NCBI GenBank assembly: GCA_035626595.1
Contig: DASPNJ010000109.1
Coordinates: 1 to 64,000, forward strand
DNA: 64,000 nucleotides
Source of the DNA: JAQGMV01 sp035626595
GTDB lineage: Bacteria > Pseudomonadota > Gammaproteobacteria > Burkholderiales > SG8-41
Direction: 5' to 3'
The notes beneath the pieces were generated by a model. It was not told the origin of the DNA. It made no database searches and worked only from the letters and a program-made list of their open reading frames with translations. Both the position numbers and the translations under genes were made by a program. Of the stretch, positions 1-9,795 are shown piece by piece. How positions within the stretch are numbered: position 1 is the first letter of the stretch; each line of letters begins with the position of its first letter.

Positions 1-1175
<1,175 letters not shown>

Positions 1176-1238
1176 TGCTGTTCCTCGTGTTCCTTGTAGT
1201 GCGAATTACCTGATAACTTTCGATGATCTCTGGATCTC

Positions 1239-1313
1239 TGGTGCCCATGGCGCGGATTGAACGCGCGACCTCTCCCTTACCAAGGGAGTGCTCTGCCACT
1301 GAGCTACATGGGC
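1239..1313 (-). tRNA. tRNA-Thr (anticodon GGT)
   Basis: The minus strand folds into a full cloverleaf: acceptor arm GCCCATG paired with CATGGGC, D arm with AGCTCAGTGGCAGAGC, anticodon loop TTGGTAA giving GGT, T arm with GTTCAATCC, and an encoded CCA end at 1239-1241. It is the last tRNA before tuf. Confidence 0.97.
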
Positions 1314-1357
1314 GTATTGGGGAACCGGCACTCCCTGCTGCTGGCGGTGGAGCTGTC

Positions 1358-1431
1358 TGGAGCGGGTGAAGGGAATCGAACCCTCGTCGTAAGCTTGGAA
1401 GGCTTCTGCTCTACCATTGAGCTACACCCGC
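1358..1431 (-). tRNA. tRNA-Gly (anticodon TCC)
   Basis: Minus-strand cloverleaf with acceptor arm GCGGGTG/CACCCGC, anticodon loop CTTCCAA giving TCC, T loop GTTCGATTC and an encoded CCA at 1358-1360. It lies between tRNA-Tyr and tRNA-Thr in the tuf block. Confidence 0.97.
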
Positions 1432-1478
1432 CTTGTTCGGATCCGCCCCGGCACCCGGCGCCGCGACAATATAAAAAC

Positions 1479-1563
<85 letters not shown>

Positions 1564-1577
1564 GAACGAAACCGGGC

Positions 1578-1606
1578 ATTTTCCTAAACTTTCAGACACC
1601 TGTCAA
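1578..1606 (-). promoter_or_regulatory. Sigma-70 promoter of the tRNA-tuf unit
   Basis: On the minus strand a perfect -35 box TTGACA (1601-1606) is followed after 17 bp by GAAAAT (1578-1583, four of six matches to TATAAT). The next bases, GCCCGGT, are GC-rich, as in the discriminators of stringently controlled stable-RNA promoters. Transcription would begin a few bases before tRNA-Tyr at 1563. Confidence 0.7.
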
Positions 1607-1620
1607 CGAAAGTATATATC

Positions 1621-3747
1621 GTGTCCTCGATTGTCCAGACGCTGCGCCGCGTGATCCATCCGGACGCCGTCGCCGTGATCGGCGCCTCCGGCGACAGTGC
1701 CAAGTACGGCGGACGGGTGATGCAGTTCCTGGTGAAGCACGGCTACGCCGGCCGCATCGTGCCGGTGAACCCGAACGCAAGACCGATACTCGGCCTCACG
1801 ACCTACGCGAGCATCGCCGATGCCCCCGGCCCGATCGATGTCGCGCTGCTCGCCGCGCCGGCCCAGCACCTTCCCGCCACACTCGAAGAATGCGGCAAGG
1901 CGGGCGTCGCGTGCTGCGTGATCATCACGGCCGACTTTGCGGAAAGCGGTGAGGCCGGCAGGGCGCGCGAAGAAGCGCTCGTCGCAATCGCACGACGTCA
2001 CGGGATGCGGCTCATCGGGCCGAATTGTCTCGGCTACGTGAGCCCGCATGTAAAGCTCGCGCTGACCTCTTCGATGGCGCTTGCCGTCGAGCCGCTGCCG
2101 CGCGGAGCGATCGCCCTGGTGAGCCAGTCGGGCTCGATGATGGCGTCGATGCTCTCGCGCGCAGCCGATTACGGCGCCGGATTCAGCGCGTGCGTGAGCG
2201 TCGGCAATCAGGCCGATCTGGAGCTCTGCGACTTCGTCGAGTACTTCATCGAGGACGAGGCGACACGTGCAATCTGCCTCTACGTCGAGGGGCTGAAAGA
2301 CGGGCGCCGGTTCATCGACCTGGCGAATCGATGCCGCGCGGCAGGCAAGCCGCTGCTCGCGCTGAAGGCGGGCGGAAGCGACGCCGGCGCATCGATGACG
2401 CAGTCCCATACTGCGAGTCTCGCCGGCTCGCACGAGGTGTGGCGGGCGGTCTGCCGCGCCCACGGCGTGCTCATGATGGACGACGCGGAAAGCATGATCG
2501 ACTGCGCACAGTTCCTCACGCGCTTCGGCGGTGCGCGGTCGCCGGGAATCGCGGCGCTTTCGCCGTCTGGTGGCACGATCGCGGTCACCGCCGACCGGCT
2601 CGCCGCGGCAGGACTCACGCTGGCGCAGCCTTCGACCGCGACGCGGCAATCGCTCGCGGATCTGGTGCCGGCGAGTCGCCCGCTCAATCCGCTGGATGTA
2701 GGCGGCCTCTCGCGCGAGACCGGCGTCACGGGCGCGATCGCGGCTTACGAGGCGTTCGCACGTGATCCGAGTATCGGCGCAGTGCTCATCATCGTCGCGA
2801 CGACGCCGCAACTGGAAGAGAAAGTCCGCCGCTGGGGTGAAGCCGCACTCGCGGCGGGCAAGCCGACCGCGATACTGTTCACCCCCGGCTCGCTCGTCGA
2901 CGGTGCGCGCGGGAAGCTGCGCGAGATCGGATGCCCGTACACCAATCGGATGGACGACGCATTGCGGGTGCTGCGGGCGGCGGTGGAATACGGCGCAGTT
3001 GGCGCCGATCGCCGCACCCAATCCCACCCGCCGGAGGATTTCGTGCGCTCGATCGAAAACGCGCTTCGAGCGCTGCCGGATGGGCGGCTCACCGAGCCAC
3101 AGGCGAAATCGCTGCTGCGCGCCGCCGGTGTCGCGACGGCTGATCCACGCGTCGTCGCCAGCGCGGATGCGGCACTCGAGGCCGCAGCGGACATCGGCTA
3201 TCCGGTCGTGCTGAAGGGCATCTGCCGCGAGGTCAGCCACAAGAGCGACGCGGGCCTCGTGCGGCTCGATCTCGCGGACAGTGCCGCCGTGCACACCGCC
3301 TGGCGCGAAATCGAAGCGAACCTTGCAAAGCACCTGTCCGGCGAGCGCCTCGAAGGTTGTCTCGTCGAGCGTTATCTGAGCGACGGCGTGGAGGTGATCG
3401 TGGGCGCGAAACACGACCCGCAGTTCGGCCCGATCGTGATGGTCGGCGCGGGCGGCGTGTTGGTGGAGATCATGAACGATACGACGCTTGCTCCCGCACC
3501 CGTCACGCGCGAAGCGGCGCGTCTCATGGTCGCTGAGCTCAGGATGTGGCCGCTGCTCAACGGCGCGCGCGGCCGTCGGCCCTGCAACGTCGACGCGCTG
3601 CTGGACGCCATCGTGCGGGTGAGCTGGCTCGCCGCGACGCTCGGGTCGCGACTCGTCGAGCTCGACGTCAATCCGCTGCTCGTCCGGACGAGCGACGCAG
3701 TCGCGCTGGACGGTCGCGCGACCTTACGGCCTACTCTCCGACTTTGA
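1621..3747 (+). CDS. Acyl-CoA synthetase (NDP/ADP-forming), fused alpha and beta parts
   Basis: Makes (or breaks) an acyl-CoA using ATP/ADP through a phosphohistidine, like ADP-forming acetyl-CoA synthetase. The 708 residues hold an N-terminal CoA-binding Rossmann domain (about 10-140), a succinyl-CoA-ligase-like part with the motif SHTASLAG whose His263 is the expected phosphorylated residue, and a C-terminal ATP-grasp domain (about 480-700) containing SHKSDAGLVRLDL. The start is GTG at 1621; no good ribosome-binding site is visible, so a leaderless or weak start is possible. The natural acid substrate cannot be read from sequence. The 3' end overlaps the convergent Bug gene by 17 bp. Confidence 0.9.
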   Translation: MSSIVQTLRRVIHPDAVAVIGASGDSAKYGGRVMQFLVKHGYAGRIVPVNPNARPILGLTTYASIADAPGPIDVALLAAPAQHLPATLEECGKAGVACCVIITADFAESGEAGRAREEALVAIARRHGMRLIGPNCLGYVSPHVKLALTSSMALAVEPLPRGAIALVSQSGSMMASMLSRAADYGAGFSACVSVGNQADLELCDFVEYFIEDEATRAICLYVEGLKDGRRFIDLANRCRAAGKPLLALKAGGSDAGASMTQSHTASLAGSHEVWRAVCRAHGVLMMDDAESMIDCAQFLTRFGGARSPGIAALSPSGGTIAVTADRLAAAGLTLAQPSTATRQSLADLVPASRPLNPLDVGGLSRETGVTGAIAAYEAFARDPSIGAVLIIVATTPQLEEKVRRWGEAALAAGKPTAILFTPGSLVDGARGKLREIGCPYTNRMDDALRVLRAAVEYGAVGADRRTQSHPPEDFVRSIENALRALPDGRLTEPQAKSLLRAAGVATADPRVVASADAALEAAADIGYPVVLKGICREVSHKSDAGLVRLDLADSAAVHTAWREIEANLAKHLSGERLEGCLVERYLSDGVEVIVGAKHDPQFGPIVMVGAGGVLVEIMNDTTLAPAPVTREAARLMVAELRMWPLLNGARGRRPCNVDALLDAIVRVSWLAATLGSRLVELDVNPLLVRTSDAVALDGRATLRPTLRL

Positions 3748-4723
3748 TGCCCGCGGCTTTGATCACCTTCGCCGTGCGCGCCTGATCGGCCTTGATGTAG
3801 CGCGCGAACTCGTCCGGCGTGCTGCCGAGCACGTCGAAGCCGATCGCGACCAGTCTGTCCTTCAGATCGGCTGAGGCGAGCGCGGCAACGATCTCCTTGC
3901 TCAACCGGTCGATGATCGGGCGCGGAGTACCGGCCCGGGTGACGACACCGAACCATGTTCCAGCCTCGTAGCCCTTGAGACCCGCTTCGCCGGTCGAAGG
4001 CACGTCGGGAAAGCTGGGATGGCGCGTATCGCTGCCGAACGCGAGCACTTTGAGCTTGCCCGCCTTCCAGTGCGACACCAGCGTGCCGACGCCGGTGATG
4101 ACCATCTGGACTTCGCCCTGCAACGCGGCCGTGGCCGCCGGCCCCGAGCCTTTGTATGGCACGTGCAGGAGCTTGATGCCGGCCATCGACTCGAGCAGCG
4201 CGCCGGCCACATGATTGCTCGATGCCGTACCCGGCGTCGAGTACCTGATAACACCGGGCTTCGCCTTCGCCAGCGCGATCAATTCGGTGATCGAATTCGC
4301 CGGCATCGACGGATGCACCGCGATCACGAACGGCACGTTTGTCGCGGAGCTGATCGGCGCGAAGTCACGCGCCGCGTCATACGGCAGCTTCGGAAACACC
4401 TGTGGATTGATCGACAGCGTCGTCTTCGTCGCGAGCAGCAGCGTGTAACCGTCGGGGGCCGCCTTGGCGACGGCGTCGGCGCCGATGATCGTGCTGGCAC
4501 CACCGCGGTTATCGACGACGACCTGCTGGCCGAATCGTTCCCCGAGTTTGGCGCCGATGCCCCGGGCGACGATGTCGGTCGTGCCGCCAGGCGGATACGG
4601 CACGACGAATCGCAGAGGCCGCACCGGATAGTTCGGAGTACTTGATTGCGCTGCAACAGGAACACCGTGGAGCAATGACACTACTACCGCCGCAAACAGA
4701 CAACTTCTGCCGCTCCTCGTCAC
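3731..4723 (-). CDS. Bug/TctC-family periplasmic solute-binding protein (1 of 8)
   Basis: Soluble periplasmic receptor of the tripartite tricarboxylate transporter (TTT) family, expected to bind a small carboxylate. The 330 residues start with a signal peptide (hydrophobic 9-20, cleavage likely after VAA), then the family signatures: RFVVPYPPGGTTD near 38-50, VVVDNRGG, PDGYTLLLA and HVPYKGSGPA. Length is normal. No TctA/TctB membrane partner is nearby, so either it shares a distant permease or it works as a sensor. Its 3' end overlaps the acyl-CoA synthetase gene on the other strand, which suggests the two could be metabolically linked, but that is only inference. Confidence 0.93.
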   Translation of the reverse strand: MTRSGRSCLFAAVVVSLLHGVPVAAQSSTPNYPVRPLRFVVPYPPGGTTDIVARGIGAKLGERFGQQVVVDNRGGASTIIGADAVAKAAPDGYTLLLATKTTLSINPQVFPKLPYDAARDFAPISSATNVPFVIAVHPSMPANSITELIALAKAKPGVIRYSTPGTASSNHVAGALLESMAGIKLLHVPYKGSGPAATAALQGEVQMVITGVGTLVSHWKAGKLKVLAFGSDTRHPSFPDVPSTGEAGLKGYEAGTWFGVVTRAGTPRPIIDRLSKEIVAALASADLKDRLVAIGFDVLGSTPDEFARYIKADQARTAKVIKAAGIKVGE

Positions 4724-5095
4724 TTATTCACCTTTTCGTTGCCGCGTCGATTGCGCGGGACGCCATTATGAAGCGATTCAGCCGGATGGATGATTGTTGC
4801 GTCCGTGGGACACATAGACACTGAAATCGCGCGAAAAGCGCATTAGACGCTGTACAAGACGCGAGGAATGGGGAAAATAGGACGTGCAGTAGTCGCTGCA
4901 CCGATTCATGCGTTTATGGGAGACGAGCCACACGAGAGCACGCGGTAGCAGGCCGGGGAGCGCCGCACGAAAATTGCGGTGACGCTCGTAGGAGTCTGTT
5001 TCTACGCCACTCCCGGAGCATTCGGGCGTGGGAATTTACGGACCTGGTACGGCGTTTGAATACAGCAGGCGAAGGCATAACCGCGGAGGGACTGA
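4724..5095 (+). other. Intergenic region, 372 bp
   Basis: Divergent spacer between a Bug gene and prkA. No protein-coding frame with support, RNA gene or repeat was seen. The right end carries the ribosome-binding site GGAGGG (about 5085-5090) and the possible sigma-54 site listed separately. Confidence 0.6.
5045..5059 (+). promoter_or_regulatory. Possible sigma-54 (-24/-12) promoter of prkA
   Basis: TGGTACG, four bases, then TTGA matches the sigma-54 pattern TGGCACG-N4-TTGC at nine of eleven fixed positions with exact spacing. The mismatches are T for C in the -24 element and A for C in the -12 element; the latter is an important base. Transcription would start near 5071, 25 bp before the prkA ATG. 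The yeaGH operon of E. coli is known to respond to nitrogen starvation, which makes the site credible. Confidence 0.35.
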
Positions 5096-7087
5096 ATGTC
5101 GAACCGGACGGACGAGACTGAGCGCCATGGCGACTTTGTAAAGAGTCTTGTTGCCTTCAGCCAGCAGCACAAGGCGGCGAACTGGTCGGGGACTTTTGCC
5201 GAGTTCATCGAGCAGGTCCTCCGCGCGAATCCGCGTGCGATCGCGCGCAGCAGCCACCAGTACATGTGGGACATGATCCGTTGGCAGGGTGTCGAGGAGA
5301 CTGACAACGGACCCGCCCGGTACAAACTTTTTTCCGACGATCTGTTCGGCATAGACGGCGAGCTCGAGCGTCTGGCCGACTATTTCCGCGCGGCGAGCGC
5401 CGGCTCCGAGGTCGGCAGACGTCTCCTCCTGCTGCTGGGGCCGCCCGCCGGCGGAAAATCGAGCATCGTGATCCTGCTCAAACGCGGGCTGGAGGAGTAC
5501 AGCCAGACCGACGAAGGCGCTCTGTACGGGATCCAGGGCTGCCCGGTTCACGAGTCGCCGCTGCACCTCGTGCCGTACACCTTGCGGCCTAAATTCCGCG
5601 AGACCTACGGCGTAGAGATCAACGGCGAGCTCTGCCCGATGTGCCGCGCGCGGCTGGATGACGGCCGTGCCAACGCCAGCGCGGCCGAACCCGACAAGAC
5701 ACGCAAAGGCGAGGGCATCACCGGCGATTTCATGCAGATGCCGGTGGAGCGGATTTTCCTCTCGGAAGCCGGCCGCATGGGCATCGGCACCTATGCGCCG
5801 CACGATCCGACGACCGCGGACATCGCGGATCTCGTGGGCTCCGTCGACCTCTCGAAAGTCGCCCAGTACGGCGACGAGGGCGACCCGCGCGCGTGGTCGT
5901 GGTCGGGCGCCGTTTACGCGGCAAGCCGCGGCATGCTGGAGATGATCGAGATCCTGAAGGTCAAGCGCGAGTTCCTCTATCTGCTGCTCACGCTGACGCA
6001 GGAGAAGAACGTCAAGGTCTCACGCTTCCCGCTGATCCACCTCGACGAGACGATCCTCGCGCACACGAACCTCGCCGAGTTTCGCAAGTTCCTCCAGGAA
6101 AGCGAGAACGAGGCGCTGCTCGACCGGATGGTCATCATTCAGGTCCCGTACACCCTCAATTTCAGGGACGAAGCGCGGATCTACCAGAAGCTCATCTCGA
6201 ATGCGCCCGCGTTCGCCGAGGTCCACCTCGACCCGCACGTGCTGCACACCGCCGCGGTGTTCGCGATCCTGACGCGCCTGCACGAAGGCGAGAACGAGTC
6301 CGAAGTGCCGAAGAAGGTGCGCGTGCACGCCGGAGAGGACGCCGAAGGGATCAGCCGCGCCGAAGCCGAGCGCATCCGTCAGAAATTACCTGACGAAGCG
6401 CTGACCGGCATCAGCCCGCGCTTTGTCATTAACGCGCTGTCGAACGCGATCGTGCAGAGCTCGGCGAAGAGCCTGACGACGATGGACGTGCTGCTGGGAC
6501 TGAAGGATGCCATCGAGTCCGACGCGCGGATCGATCCGAAGAAGAAGCGCAAATGGGTCGATTTCCTCGTGATCGCCCGTAAGGATTTCTACAACAAGTG
6601 GGTGAAGGAAGACGTTCACAAGGCCCTCTTCGTGTCCTTCGAGCAGGAAGCGCAGGACCTCCTCGACAAGTACCTGGACGAGGTCGAGGCGACGCTCGAC
6701 AACCGCCTCATCAAGGATCCGATCACGGGCGAGGAGCGCAAGCCCGACGAGCGTTTCTTAAGGAGCGTCGAAGAGAAGATCGATGTCTCCGATTCGGGCA
6801 AACAGTCGTTCCGCCAGGAGATCGTCAGAAAGGCGATGGGCGCGTTCAAGCGCGGCGAGAAGTTCACGCTGAACAGCCACGCGCTTCTCCATGACGCGAT
6901 CGGCCAGTACCTCTTCGAGCAGCGCCGCGACGTGCTGCGGCTCGTCTCGTCCGCGACGCGGCCCGACGAGGAAGCGAAACAGAAGATCTCGGTCGTCGAG
7001 AAACGGCTGGTGGACGAGTACGGTTACGACGTGCACAGTGCGCGTGAAGCCCTGAACTACGTCACCACGCTGCTCGCGCAGGAATAA
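5096..7087 (+). CDS. prkA: PrkA-family serine protein kinase (YeaG homologue)
   Basis: Cytoplasmic AAA-type ATPase with a protein kinase role, part of the stationary-phase and nitrogen-stress PrkA-YeaH-SpoVR module. The protein has 663 residues (E. coli YeaG 644). It has the P-loop GPPAGGKS at 115-122 in the AAA domain, and the conserved zinc-like segments near GIQGCPVHESPLH and LCPMCRAR. The C-terminal third carries the family's kinase region. The ATG at 5096 follows GGAGGG. The next gene begins 61 bp downstream and is followed by spoVR with a 4-bp overlap, so the three form one operon. Confidence 0.96.
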   Translation: MSNRTDETERHGDFVKSLVAFSQQHKAANWSGTFAEFIEQVLRANPRAIARSSHQYMWDMIRWQGVEETDNGPARYKLFSDDLFGIDGELERLADYFRAASAGSEVGRRLLLLLGPPAGGKSSIVILLKRGLEEYSQTDEGALYGIQGCPVHESPLHLVPYTLRPKFRETYGVEINGELCPMCRARLDDGRANASAAEPDKTRKGEGITGDFMQMPVERIFLSEAGRMGIGTYAPHDPTTADIADLVGSVDLSKVAQYGDEGDPRAWSWSGAVYAASRGMLEMIEILKVKREFLYLLLTLTQEKNVKVSRFPLIHLDETILAHTNLAEFRKFLQESENEALLDRMVIIQVPYTLNFRDEARIYQKLISNAPAFAEVHLDPHVLHTAAVFAILTRLHEGENESEVPKKVRVHAGEDAEGISRAEAERIRQKLPDEALTGISPRFVINALSNAIVQSSAKSLTTMDVLLGLKDAIESDARIDPKKKRKWVDFLVIARKDFYNKWVKEDVHKALFVSFEQEAQDLLDKYLDEVEATLDNRLIKDPITGEERKPDERFLRSVEEKIDVSDSGKQSFRQEIVRKAMGAFKRGEKFTLNSHALLHDAIGQYLFEQRRDVLRLVSSATRPDEEAKQKISVVEKRLVDEYGYDVHSAREALNYVTTLLAQE

Positions 7088-7148
7088 CACAGGGGATCCC
7101 CGTGTCAGCCTCAGCACTGACGTCGTTCCCGGGGCCCGCAAAGGCCAT

Positions 7149-8354
7149 ATGAGCTTCTATCGTGGTTCGTCGACATCCCGCTGGCAGACCTCGTCCCGCA
7201 TTTCCGCAGAGATCGGCTGGTACGATCTCTTTTCGCGGGGCGCGCGGGACTGGCTGCGGCATAACGAGAAAGTCCGCGAGTCGGTCGAAAAAAGCCTGCC
7301 GAACCTGATCGCCGGGCCGGACGTCCTCACCGGTTCCGGCGGTCAGACGGTGCTGGTACCGGTGCGGCTCGCCGAGCATGCGCGCTTCCGGCTCCGCGAC
7401 CCCGAAAGTGAGACGGGCGCCGGCCAAGGCGCGGGCGAGCCCGGTCAGATCCTGCGTCCGGGGCAGCCTCAACAAGGTCAGGATCAGGCGGGCAGCGAAG
7501 CCGGCAGCGGCCAGGGCGACCTGCAGTTCGTGCTCGAATTGAAAGTCGAGGACGTGCTGGACTGGCTGTGGGAGGAGCTCAAGCTCCCGGACCTGAAACC
7601 GAAAACGTCCGGCCGCGTGGAAGACGTGGAGTTCGTGCGCGAGGGCTGGGACAAACGCGGCGTGCGCTCGCGGCTCGATCGCCGGCGCACCGTGAAGCAG
7701 GCGATCCGCCGGCGCGCGATCCAGGAACATCCGGCGCCGTTCACCGACGACGACCTGCGCTTCCGCCAGCTCGTGCGGCGGACCCGGCCGGCGACCAACG
7801 CGGCGGTGATCTTCGCGATCGACGTCTCGGGCAGCATGGGCGAAACGGAGCGCCAGCTCGCGAAAACGTTCTTTTTCTTCGCATTGCAGGGGATCCGCCG
7901 GCAGTACGCGAAAGTCGAGACTGCTTTCATCGCGCACTCCGCGGAAGCGTGGGAGTTCAACGAATCGCAGTTCTTCCAGACCAGCGGCACCGGCGGCACC
8001 GTGTCCTCGACGGTGTTCAAGCTCGGGCAGGAAGTGATCCGCGACCGCTACGACCCGTCGCAGTACAACGTGTATCTCTTCTACGCCTCCGACGGCGAGA
8101 ACCTCGTGGACGACCGCGAGCCCGCAACCGAAACGCTGCGCGAGCTTTGCCAGAGCCTGAACTACTGCGGCTTCATCGAGATCCGGCCGGCTTACGGAAT
8201 CTCGCCCGAAACCGAGATGGCCGGCATCTGCTCGCGCCTGCAGCGTGACGACGTGGCGCTCGGCATGGCGCGCGTGACCAACCGCGAGGACGTCTGGAAC
8301 GCGCTGCGACAGTTCTTCCAGGAAGAGCAGTCGCGCGCGGAAGTGAGCGCATGA
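7149..8354 (+). CDS. yeaH: DUF444 von Willebrand A-domain protein (YeaH homologue)
   Basis: Partner of the PrkA kinase in a widely conserved stress operon; its biochemical role is unknown. The 401 residues begin with an Arg-rich part, then a Gly/Gln-rich linker (about 95-118), then a C-terminal vWA domain whose metal site shows as FAIDVSGSMGETE (DxSxS MIDAS motif, about 219-231). E. coli YeaH is 427 aa, so length is normal. Its stop overlaps the ATG of spoVR (ATGA at 8351-8354), which indicates translational coupling. Confidence 0.95.
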   Translation: MSFYRGSSTSRWQTSSRISAEIGWYDLFSRGARDWLRHNEKVRESVEKSLPNLIAGPDVLTGSGGQTVLVPVRLAEHARFRLRDPESETGAGQGAGEPGQILRPGQPQQGQDQAGSEAGSGQGDLQFVLELKVEDVLDWLWEELKLPDLKPKTSGRVEDVEFVREGWDKRGVRSRLDRRRTVKQAIRRRAIQEHPAPFTDDDLRFRQLVRRTRPATNAAVIFAIDVSGSMGETERQLAKTFFFFALQGIRRQYAKVETAFIAHSAEAWEFNESQFFQTSGTGGTVSSTVFKLGQEVIRDRYDPSQYNVYLFYASDGENLVDDREPATETLRELCQSLNYCGFIEIRPAYGISPETEMAGICSRLQRDDVALGMARVTNREDVWNALRQFFQEEQSRAEVSA

Positions 8355-9742
8355 GCACCGACGACCGTATGAGTGAAGCGCTCGTCGAGTACGGCGGGCG
8401 CATCGAATCGCTGGCGCGATCGCTGGGCCTCGACTACCACCCGGTCGACTTCGAGCTGGTGCCGAACAACTTCATGAATGAAGTGGCGATCTACGGCCTG
8501 CCGATCCGCATGCCGCACTGGTCGTTCGGCGTGCGCTACATCCACCAGCTCATCCGCCAATCGATGGGGCACTCGCGGATCTTCGAAGTGATGTTCCCGG
8601 GCAATCCCTGCCATGGATACCTGGTCAACTCGAACACGCTCGCCGAGAACACGCTGGTCACGGCGCACGTGCTCGGCCACGCCGATTTCGCGAAGAACAA
8701 CCACCTGTTCGCGCGCTTCGCGGAGATGTCCGGCACGAATATCGTCGAGCATGCCGCCGCGCAGGCGCATCGCATCGAGGAGGCGGTGAAGACTCACGGA
8801 CAACAGCGCGTGGAGGCGCTGCTCGACGCCGCGCTCGCGCTCGAGCCTCACGTGGACGTGAACCAGGAGCTGCACCGGCCGCTGTACCCGAAATACATCG
8901 AGCAGAGCGAACGGCCGCAGCGGGACGATCCCTTCGGTGACCGCTTCCGGAATCTTCCCGGCGAGGAGGGGCCGCCCGCACAGTCGCGTGAGCGCAAGCC
9001 CGCGCCGATTCCGCCGCGCGCCGAGCACGATCTCTTGTGGTTCATCGCGAACTACGGGCCGGAGCTCGAAGACTGGGAGCGCGACGTGTTCCTCGCGGTG
9101 CGCCACGAGTCGTTCTACTTCTACCCGGTTTTCGCCTGCAACATCATGAACGAGGGCTGGGCGACCTACTGGCACGCGCGATTACTGCGCGAAGCCGACT
9201 TTCTGCCGGAGGACCTCTACCTCGACGCCGTCACCTGCCACTCGAACGTCGTGCGGCCGTTCGCGGCCGAGCAGCAGGCGGCGCTCGCGATCAATCCGTA
9301 CCATCTCGGCTTTTCGATGTGGGAGCGCATCGTCGAACGCGAAGGCCTGGAGCACGCCCGCGACATCCGGCGCGACGAGGACGACTTCGGCTTCGTGCGC
9401 AACTATCTCGACGGGGAGCTTTGCGACAAGCTCGGGCTCTTCGTCTTCGAGGCGAAATCGGACGACGGCATCAAGATCACCGCGCGCGACGTGAATCAGG
9501 TGCGCGAGGCGATACTCGCGCCGAAATTCAACTACGGCGCGCCGCGTATCAACGTCGGCGAGATGAAACAGGACGGCAGTCTCGTGCTCTTCCACGACCA
9601 CGAAGCCGATGGGCGTGGGCTCGACCTCGAGCGTGCGTCGCGCGTCCTCCAGTACGTGCACCGCGCCTGGCGGCGGCCGGTAATGCTGCAGACCATCGAC
9701 GGACGCGGCTCACCCCACGAACTCAGAGCGGGCACCTCGTAG
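8351..9742 (+). CDS. spoVR: SpoVR family protein (YcgB homologue)
   Basis: Third member of the PrkA-YeaH-SpoVR module. SpoVR is needed for spore cortex formation in Bacillus, but in non-sporulating proteobacteria its function is not settled. The 463-residue protein shows family motifs such as MPHWSFGVRY, NIMNEGWATYWHARLL and NPYHLGFSMWERI. It starts inside the stop of yeaH and its own TAG (9740-9742) lies within a palindromic GTAGGGTGCG repeat, which may act as the operon's 3' hairpin. Confidence 0.95.
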   Translation: MSTDDRMSEALVEYGGRIESLARSLGLDYHPVDFELVPNNFMNEVAIYGLPIRMPHWSFGVRYIHQLIRQSMGHSRIFEVMFPGNPCHGYLVNSNTLAENTLVTAHVLGHADFAKNNHLFARFAEMSGTNIVEHAAAQAHRIEEAVKTHGQQRVEALLDAALALEPHVDVNQELHRPLYPKYIEQSERPQRDDPFGDRFRNLPGEEGPPAQSRERKPAPIPPRAEHDLLWFIANYGPELEDWERDVFLAVRHESFYFYPVFACNIMNEGWATYWHARLLREADFLPEDLYLDAVTCHSNVVRPFAAEQQAALAINPYHLGFSMWERIVEREGLEHARDIRRDEDDFGFVRNYLDGELCDKLGLFVFEAKSDDGIKITARDVNQVREAILAPKFNYGAPRINVGEMKQDGSLVLFHDHEADGRGLDLERASRVLQYVHRAWRRPVMLQTIDGRGSPHELRAGTS

Positions 9743-9792
9743 GGTGCGTTGATAACGCACCGGCCGGTTGGTGCGCCGCAGGCGCACCCTAC
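9739..9792. repeat. GTAGGGTGCG palindromic repeat, copy 1
   Basis: GTAGGGTGCG (9739-9748) is inverted at 9783-9792. Inside are two perfect hairpins: GTGCGTT-GAT-AACGCAC and GGTGCGCC-GCA-GGCGCACC. The repeat lies between the convergent ends of spoVR and the flavin oxidoreductase and begins inside the spoVR stop codon. Related copies are at 15221-15240 and 53151-53202. Confidence 0.85.
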
Positions 9793-9795
9793 GGT

